Shown one piece after another: positions 5,968 through 11,285 of a stretch of DNA of 11,285 nucleotides. This DNA comes from Burkholderiales bacterium (GTDB lineage: Bacteria > Pseudomonadota > Gammaproteobacteria > Burkholderiales > Burkholderiaceae_C), in NCBI GenBank assembly GCA_011390055.1, contig JAABTC010000031.1:1-11285 (forward strand), in the 5' to 3' direction. Position 1 is the first letter of the stretch. Every line of letters starts with the position of its first letter. The position numbers and the translations under genes are program-made. The notes under the pieces are model-generated. The model was not told the DNA's origin. It did not search any database and saw only the letters and a list, made by a program, of their open reading frames with translations.

Positions 5968-7499
5968 GCGGCGTCGGCCGCCCGACGCAACCAGGGGCTG
6001 ACCCGGTAGCGCTCGCCGCGATGGTGTGCATCGAGCGCGTCGAGCAGCCGCACCACTTCGCCGGCATGCCAATCGGCCAGCCATTCGAACGGGCCGGCCG
6101 GGTAGTTGACGCCGAGCTTCATCGCCGCGTCCGCCGCGTCGGGCGCGCACACGCCCTGCTGCACCGCGTCGGCGGCTTCGTTGATCAGCATCGCCAGCGT
6201 TCGCGCGACCACGAGCCCCGGCGTGTCGGCCAGGCGCAACGGTGCAAACCCGAGCGCGGCCAGCCAGGCCGGCGCCTGCGAGCGCCAACCTGCACCGGCC
6301 TTGGGCGCCAGCGTGAACGCCAGTGCGGCACCGCGCGCAGGCGGCAGACGCACCGGGCGGTCGAACACCGCGACGTCGAGGCAGTCGAGCACACGCGCCA
6401 TCTCGGCCGCAGTGCGGCCGTCGGTGAGGACCAGGCGTGCGCCGTCGATGGCCAGGCCGCACCAACCGCTGTCAAGCACCCGCCCGGGGCCCCACCCTTG
6501 GGGCGCCAGCGTGGCCGCCGCGGCAGCCTCGAGTGCGTCGGCAATGGCACCCTGGCCATGCACGCTGACGGCACCCGCACTGACCGGTGCGTCGTGCAAT
6601 GCCACCGGCAACGCCGGCGCCCCGACCGCCTCGCCCTGGTAACGGTAGAAGCCGCGCCCGCTCTTGCGTCCGAGCAGGCCGCCTTCGACCATGTCGCGCT
6701 GCACCAGCGAGGGCTGGTAGCGCTTGTCCTGGAAATTGGCCTCGTAGACCGCCTGCGTGACCGCGAAATTGGTGTCGTGGCCGATCAAGTCCATCAGCTC
6801 GCACGGCCCCATGCGAAACCCCGCCGCGCGCAGACAGCCGTCGAGCACCTGCGGCGTGGCCGCCTGCTCGTGCAGCAGGGCCAGCGTCTCGGCGTAGTAC
6901 GGGCGCGCGATGCGGTTGACGATGAAACCCGGCGTCGAGCGTGCATGCACCGGCGTCTTGCCCCACTGCCGGGCGAGCTCGAACACCGCTGCGGCGGCGG
7001 TCTCGTCGGTGTGCAGGCCCGAGACCACCTCGACCAGCTTCATCAGCGGCACCGGGTTGAAGAAATGCATGCCGACCAGGCGGCCTGGGTGCTGCAACCC
7101 GTGGGCCATCGCCGTCACCGAGATCGACGAGGTGTTGGTCGCCAGCACGCAATCCGCACCGACCAGGCTTTCGAGCTGCCGCAACAGCGTTTGCTTCGCA
7201 GCCAGGTCTTCGACGATGGCCTCGATGACCAGATCGACGCCCGATGATTCCTCCAGTGCCACCAGCGGTTCGATGCGTGACAGCGTCGCCGCGGCGACGT
7301 CGGCCGCCAGCTTGCCTTTGGCCACCAGCCCCTCGAGCGTCGCGCCGAGCCGGGCCATGGCTTGTTGCGCTGCGCCCGGGCGCGCGTCGAACAACGCCAC
7401 CGCATGGCCGGCCTGTGCCGCCACCTGCGCGATGCCGGCGCCCATGATGCCGGCACCGACGACCAGCACGCGACCGCCTTGCAACGGGCGCGGCGTCAT
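5964..7499 (-). CDS. paaH: 3-hydroxyacyl-CoA dehydrogenase, PaaH/PaaC type
   Basis: 511-residue NAD-dependent enzyme oxidising 3-hydroxyacyl-CoA; the long form with two C-terminal domains is the one that converts 3-hydroxyadipyl-CoA to 3-oxoadipyl-CoA in phenylacetate breakdown, and the box pathway meets that route at the same intermediates. Seen: Rossmann motif GAGIMGAGIA (15-24), TNTSSIS (121-127), catalytic H145 and E157 in HFFNPVPLMKLVE, a first helical domain (about 190-287, ending GRKSGRGFYRYQGE), a variable middle region (about 290-425), and a second helical domain (about 428-505, NEAADAVQQG, KLGVNYPAGPFEW). The ATG at 7499 is preferred: GGAGGG (7507-7512) sits 7 nt upstream and the start overlaps the crotonase stop (ATGA). 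An in-frame ATG at 7514 would add five residues. The next gene downstream overlaps its stop in the same way. Confidence 0.93.
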   Translation of the reverse strand: MTPRPLQGGRVLVVGAGIMGAGIAQVAAQAGHAVALFDARPGAAQQAMARLGATLEGLVAKGKLAADVAAATLSRIEPLVALEESSGVDLVIEAIVEDLAAKQTLLRQLESLVGADCVLATNTSSISVTAMAHGLQHPGRLVGMHFFNPVPLMKLVEVVSGLHTDETAAAAVFELARQWGKTPVHARSTPGFIVNRIARPYYAETLALLHEQAATPQVLDGCLRAAGFRMGPCELMDLIGHDTNFAVTQAVYEANFQDKRYQPSLVQRDMVEGGLLGRKSGRGFYRYQGEAVGAPALPVALHDAPVSAGAVSVHGQGAIADALEAAAAATLAPQGWGPGRVLDSGWCGLAIDGARLVLTDGRTAAEMARVLDCLDVAVFDRPVRLPPARGAALAFTLAPKAGAGWRSQAPAWLAALGFAPLRLADTPGLVVARTLAMLINEAADAVQQGVCAPDAADAAMKLGVNYPAGPFEWLADWHAGEVVRLLDALDAHHRGERYRVSPWLRRAADAA

Positions 7500-8305
7500 G
7501 ACCCGGCCCTCCATGCGGCCGGCCGCTTCTCGAGGAAGGCTGCGAAGCCCTCACGTGCCTCGTCGCTGCCGCGCACGCGCGCGATCGTCTGTGCGCACAG
7601 CTCGCGCACCTCGGGCGACACGGGGCCCGCCGGGCAGCCGGACAGCCGGCCGAACAGCTGCTTCAGCTCGCGCTGCGCCTGGGGCCCGGCCGCGATCAGC
7701 GCATCGACCGCCTGGTCGAGCACGACATCGAGCTGGTCCAGGGGTGACACGGTGTGCACCAGGCCGATCTGGCGCGCTTCGTCGGCACCGATGCGCACCG
7801 CGGTCAACGCCAGGCGCTGGGCCTGGCGCGCGCCCACGGCGTTGATGAGGTACGGCGCGATCACCGACGGCAGGATACCGAACCTCGACTCGCTGACCGC
7901 AAAACTGGCAGTGTCTGCGGCCACCGCGATGTCGCAAGCACAGGCCAGGCCCACCCCACCCCCCAACGCGGCACCCTGCAGGCGCGCGACGGTGGGCTTC
8001 GGACATTGCTGCACCCTTGCCATCATCGACGCGAAGCGCCGGGCGTCGTCGACGTTCCATGCCAGCGAGGCCCGGCTGGCGCGCTGCATCCATTGCAGGT
8101 CGGCGCCGGCGCTGAAGTGCGGCCCGGCACCCGCCAGCACGATGACCCGCACCGTGTCGTCGGCGCCGAGGGATTCGAAAGCTGCATCGAGTTCGGCAAC
8201 CATCGCCTCGTCGAAGGCGTTGAAAACCGCCGGCCGCGCCATCGTCACCTGCGCCACGCCGGCGCGGCGGGTCGAGACCTCGAGCGTTGAAAAGGCGATC
8301 GGCAT
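7496..8305 (-). CDS. Crotonase-superfamily enoyl-CoA hydratase/isomerase with one active-site glutamate
   Basis: 269 residues. Seen: RPAVFNAFDEAM (24-35), oxyanion-hole segment HFSAGADL (63-70), second oxyanion loop GAALGGGVGLACACD (111-125), and FAVSESRFGILP (135-146). Compared with rat enoyl-CoA hydratase, the E164 equivalent is kept (E139) but the E144 position in GGGxEL is glycine (G119). Single-glutamate enzymes include delta3,delta2-enoyl-CoA isomerases; the bacterial methylglutaconyl-CoA hydratase (LiuC) group, to which the rest of the protein is similar from memory, also has GGGVGL. In the box operon the needed step is isomerisation and/or hydration of dehydroadipyl-CoA, so either activity would fit. 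The ATG at 8305 overlaps the boxA stop by one base (TGATG) and has no strong ribosome site of its own, implying coupled translation. Confidence 0.92.
   Translation of the reverse strand: MPIAFSTLEVSTRRAGVAQVTMARPAVFNAFDEAMVAELDAAFESLGADDTVRVIVLAGAGPHFSAGADLQWMQRASRASLAWNVDDARRFASMMARVQQCPKPTVARLQGAALGGGVGLACACDIAVAADTASFAVSESRFGILPSVIAPYLINAVGARQAQRLALTAVRIGADEARQIGLVHTVSPLDQLDVVLDQAVDALIAAGPQAQRELKQLFGRLSGCPAGPVSPEVRELCAQTIARVRGSDEAREGFAAFLEKRPAAWRAGS
7507..7512 (-). promoter_or_regulatory. Strong ribosome binding site GGAGGG deciding the paaH start
   Basis: GGAGGG on the minus strand, 7 nt before the ATG at 7499 and inside the end of the crotonase gene. It is the best Shine-Dalgarno match among the genes of this operon and places the start at 7499, not 7514. 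Confidence 0.7.
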
Positions 8306-9588
8306 CAGTAGGTCTCGAGGTGCAGACGCGCCTCACGCTGCAGCGTGGGCGCCAGGGTGGCCCAGTCGAGTCCGGCCTGCTGCGCCACGTGGCTCAAGGC
8401 GGCCATCACGCCCTCTTCCATGCTTTTCAGGCCGCACACGTAGAAGTAAGCGTCGGCATCGGCCAGCAACGCCGCCAGGTCCGCCGCACGATCGCGCATC
8501 TTGTCCTGCACGTAGCGCTTGGGCTGGCCCGGCGTGCGGCTGAAGGCGAAGTTGATGTCGATGAAGTCCTTGGGCAGGTTCTGCAACGGCCCGAAGTACG
8601 GCAGCTCCTCCTGCGTGCGCGCGCCGAAGAACAGCATCAACTTGCCGCCTTCGAATTTTCCCGAAGACCTCAGGCGCCGCCGCCATTCGGTCATGGCCCG
8701 CATCGGTGCGCTGCCGGTGCCGGTGCAGACCATCACGATGGAGGAGCGCGGGTGGTTGGGCATCAGGAAGCTGGTGCCGAACGGGCCGATGACCTCGACG
8801 CGATCGCCGACCTGCAGGTCGCACAGGTGGTTGCTGGCCACGCCGCGCACCGGCCGGCCCTGGGGGTCTTCGAGCACCCGCTTGATTGTCAGCGACAGGT
8901 TGTTGTAGCCCGGCCGTTCGCCGTTGCGCGGGCTGGCCACCGAATACTGTCGCGCATGGTGGGGCCGCCCCTGCGCGTCCAGGCCGGGCGGCAGGATCCC
9001 GATCGACTGGCCTTCGAGCACCGGAAAGGGCAGCTGGCCGAAGTCGAGCACCAGGTGGTGGGTGTCGTACTCCTTGCCGACCGCGGTGACGCGCACGTTG
9101 CCGACCACTTGTGCGGTGATCGAGCGTGTCGCGGCCCGCGGACCGTAGAGGTTGGTGTACGGATGCGCGGCCGACCAGGGCGGCAGCGTGGCGTTGAACT
9201 GCGCCGCGGCCGCCACGGGCACGGTCGGCTGCGCTGAGACTGGGCCGCCGATCGGCTCCCCATCGGCCAGCGTTGCGCCAGGCTCGCTCGGCAGCGGCGC
9301 CGGAGCGTCGAGCGGCAGTGCCGCCGGCAACTCGTCCCAGCCGAACTGCTCGTCCACGCTGTAGGCCCGCGCCCGTGGCAGCGTGCGCCAGTTGTCGATC
9401 GAGCCGGTCGGGCAAGGCGAGATGCAGTCCATGCACAGGTTGCACTTGCTCGCATCGACAACGTAGTTGCGCGCGTCGTGCGTGATCGCCTGGGCCGGGC
9501 AGATCGATTCGCAGGTGTTGCAGCGGATGCAGATCTCGGGGTCGATCAGGTGCTGCTTGATGACCCCGGCTTCGGCGGGCGCGTTCAT
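8305..9588 (-). CDS. boxA: Benzoyl-CoA 2,3-epoxidase, reductase component BoxA
   Basis: 427-residue iron-sulfur flavoprotein that passes electrons from NADPH to the oxygenase BoxB in aerobic benzoyl-CoA breakdown. Seen: two adjacent 4Fe-4S sites, C20/C23/C26/C30 followed by P31, and C49/C52/C55/C59 followed by P60. An alanine/proline-rich linker (about 86-135) follows, then a ferredoxin-NADP reductase-like module with RQYS (213-216) for FAD, GPFGTSF (268-274), the nucleotide-binding CTGTGSAPMRA (288-298), and the C-terminal YVCGLKSMEEGV (383-394). This domain order and length match known BoxA proteins. The gene lies 10 nt after boxB and just before the crotonase gene. The ATG at 9588 is the first one upstream of the iron-sulfur domain; no strong ribosome site precedes it. 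The protein is presumably cytoplasmic. Confidence 0.96.
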   Translation of the reverse strand: MNAPAEAGVIKQHLIDPEICIRCNTCESICPAQAITHDARNYVVDASKCNLCMDCISPCPTGSIDNWRTLPRARAYSVDEQFGWDELPAALPLDAPAPLPSEPGATLADGEPIGGPVSAQPTVPVAAAAQFNATLPPWSAAHPYTNLYGPRAATRSITAQVVGNVRVTAVGKEYDTHHLVLDFGQLPFPVLEGQSIGILPPGLDAQGRPHHARQYSVASPRNGERPGYNNLSLTIKRVLEDPQGRPVRGVASNHLCDLQVGDRVEVIGPFGTSFLMPNHPRSSIVMVCTGTGSAPMRAMTEWRRRLRSSGKFEGGKLMLFFGARTQEELPYFGPLQNLPKDFIDINFAFSRTPGQPKRYVQDKMRDRAADLAALLADADAYFYVCGLKSMEEGVMAALSHVAQQAGLDWATLAPTLQREARLHLETY

Positions 9589-9598
9589 CGCTGACGCA

Positions 9599-11026
<1,428 letters not shown>

Positions 11027-11040
11027 GGTGTGCCTTGTGT

Positions 11041-11285
11041 TCAAACTCGGTTCCAGTCGAAGGCGGCTTTGTCGCCCGTGCCGTAAAGCTTGAGCGCGCC
11101 CTTCTCGCCGACGGCGTTGGGGCGCTGGAAGATCCAGTTCTGCCAGGCGGTGAGCCGGCCGAAGACCCGCGTGAACATGTTCTCGGGGCCGTTGAAGCGC
11201 AGGTTGGCTTCCATGCCGGTGAGCGCATCGGGCGACATCGACACGCGCTCTTCGATCGCGATGCGGATTTCGTCGGTCCAGTCGA
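11041..11285 (-). CDS. boxC: Benzoyl-CoA-dihydrodiol lyase BoxC, C-terminal end only
   Basis: The last 80 residues of a protein whose start lies beyond the right edge of the window. BoxC is a crotonase-superfamily enzyme that hydrolytically opens the ring of 2,3-epoxybenzoyl-CoA, releasing formate and 3,4-dehydroadipyl-CoA semialdehyde. The visible part shows the tail typical of BoxC: ALTGMEANLRFNGPENM, then RVFGRLTAWQNWIFQRP, AVGEKGALKLYG and a terminal FDWNRV. Frame and stop are clear and the frame is open to the last complete codon. It immediately precedes boxB on the same strand, the usual order boxC-boxB-boxA. The ORF beginning at the internal ATG at 11244 is only this fragment and not a separate small gene. 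Confidence 0.93.
   Translation of the reverse strand, partial: DWTDEIRIAIEERVSMSPDALTGMEANLRFNGPENMFTRVFGRLTAWQNWIFQRPNAVGEKGALKLYGTGDKAAFDWNRV

Noticed and set aside
5966..6465. Upstream extension of the MaoC-like frame to 6465
   Set aside because: The added residues are an Arg/Ala-rich shadow of paaH; the MaoC fold begins at MKFADFRAGQ, with an ATGA overlap.
6021..7247. 408-codon plus-strand ORF opposite paaH
   Set aside because: Its composition is antisense-like (Arg, Gln, His) and it shows no motif; the dehydrogenase motifs on the minus strand explain the region.

Overview
The window is high-GC, almost fully coding DNA of a betaproteobacterium, most likely Burkholderiales of the Leptothrix/Rubrivivax/Methylibium kind. 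That placement is an inference from the surE-pcm pair, the box (aerobic benzoyl-CoA) genes, the codon use and the protein sequences. No search was run. No tRNA, rRNA, CRISPR, insertion sequence or phage gene was seen.

Left part, minus strand (1-1530): surE (survival nucleotidase) is translationally coupled through a GTGA overlap to pcm (protein-L-isoaspartate O-methyltransferase), which runs off the left edge. This is the stationary-phase maintenance pair that in many proteobacteria precedes nlpD and rpoS.

Centre-left, plus strand (1655-4682): a two-gene two-component system is divergent from surE. It consists of a NarL/LuxR-type response regulator followed 25 nt later by a large multi-pass membrane histidine kinase of the HisKA_3 type. 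The 124-bp region shared with surE holds two short palindromes upstream of the regulator.

Centre, minus strand (4683-5498): after a 98-bp convergent gap comes a 73-residue cysteine-motif protein of unknown function, then an ArsR-family repressor-like gene whose start lies inside the end of the next operon gene.

Right part, minus strand (5476-11285): a compact catabolic operon is read in the order boxC (C-terminus only), boxB, boxA, a crotonase-fold enoyl-CoA hydratase/isomerase, a PaaH-type 3-hydroxyacyl-CoA dehydrogenase and a MaoC-like hydratase. BoxA/BoxB epoxidise benzoyl-CoA and BoxC opens the ring hydrolytically. The crotonase, possibly the MaoC protein, and the dehydrogenase could then carry dehydroadipyl-CoA to 3-oxoadipyl-CoA. 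Overlaps of the TGATG, ATGA, ATGA and 23-nt kinds indicate one transcript with coupled translation, possibly including the ArsR gene.

Most of the window is recognisable metabolism. The less ordinary points are the single-glutamate crotonase beside a MaoC protein in the box operon, an ArsR gene fused to the operon's end, the small Cys protein, and a TACAAT/GACAAT hexamer 5-6 nt before the ATG of three genes that lack a good ribosome binding site.
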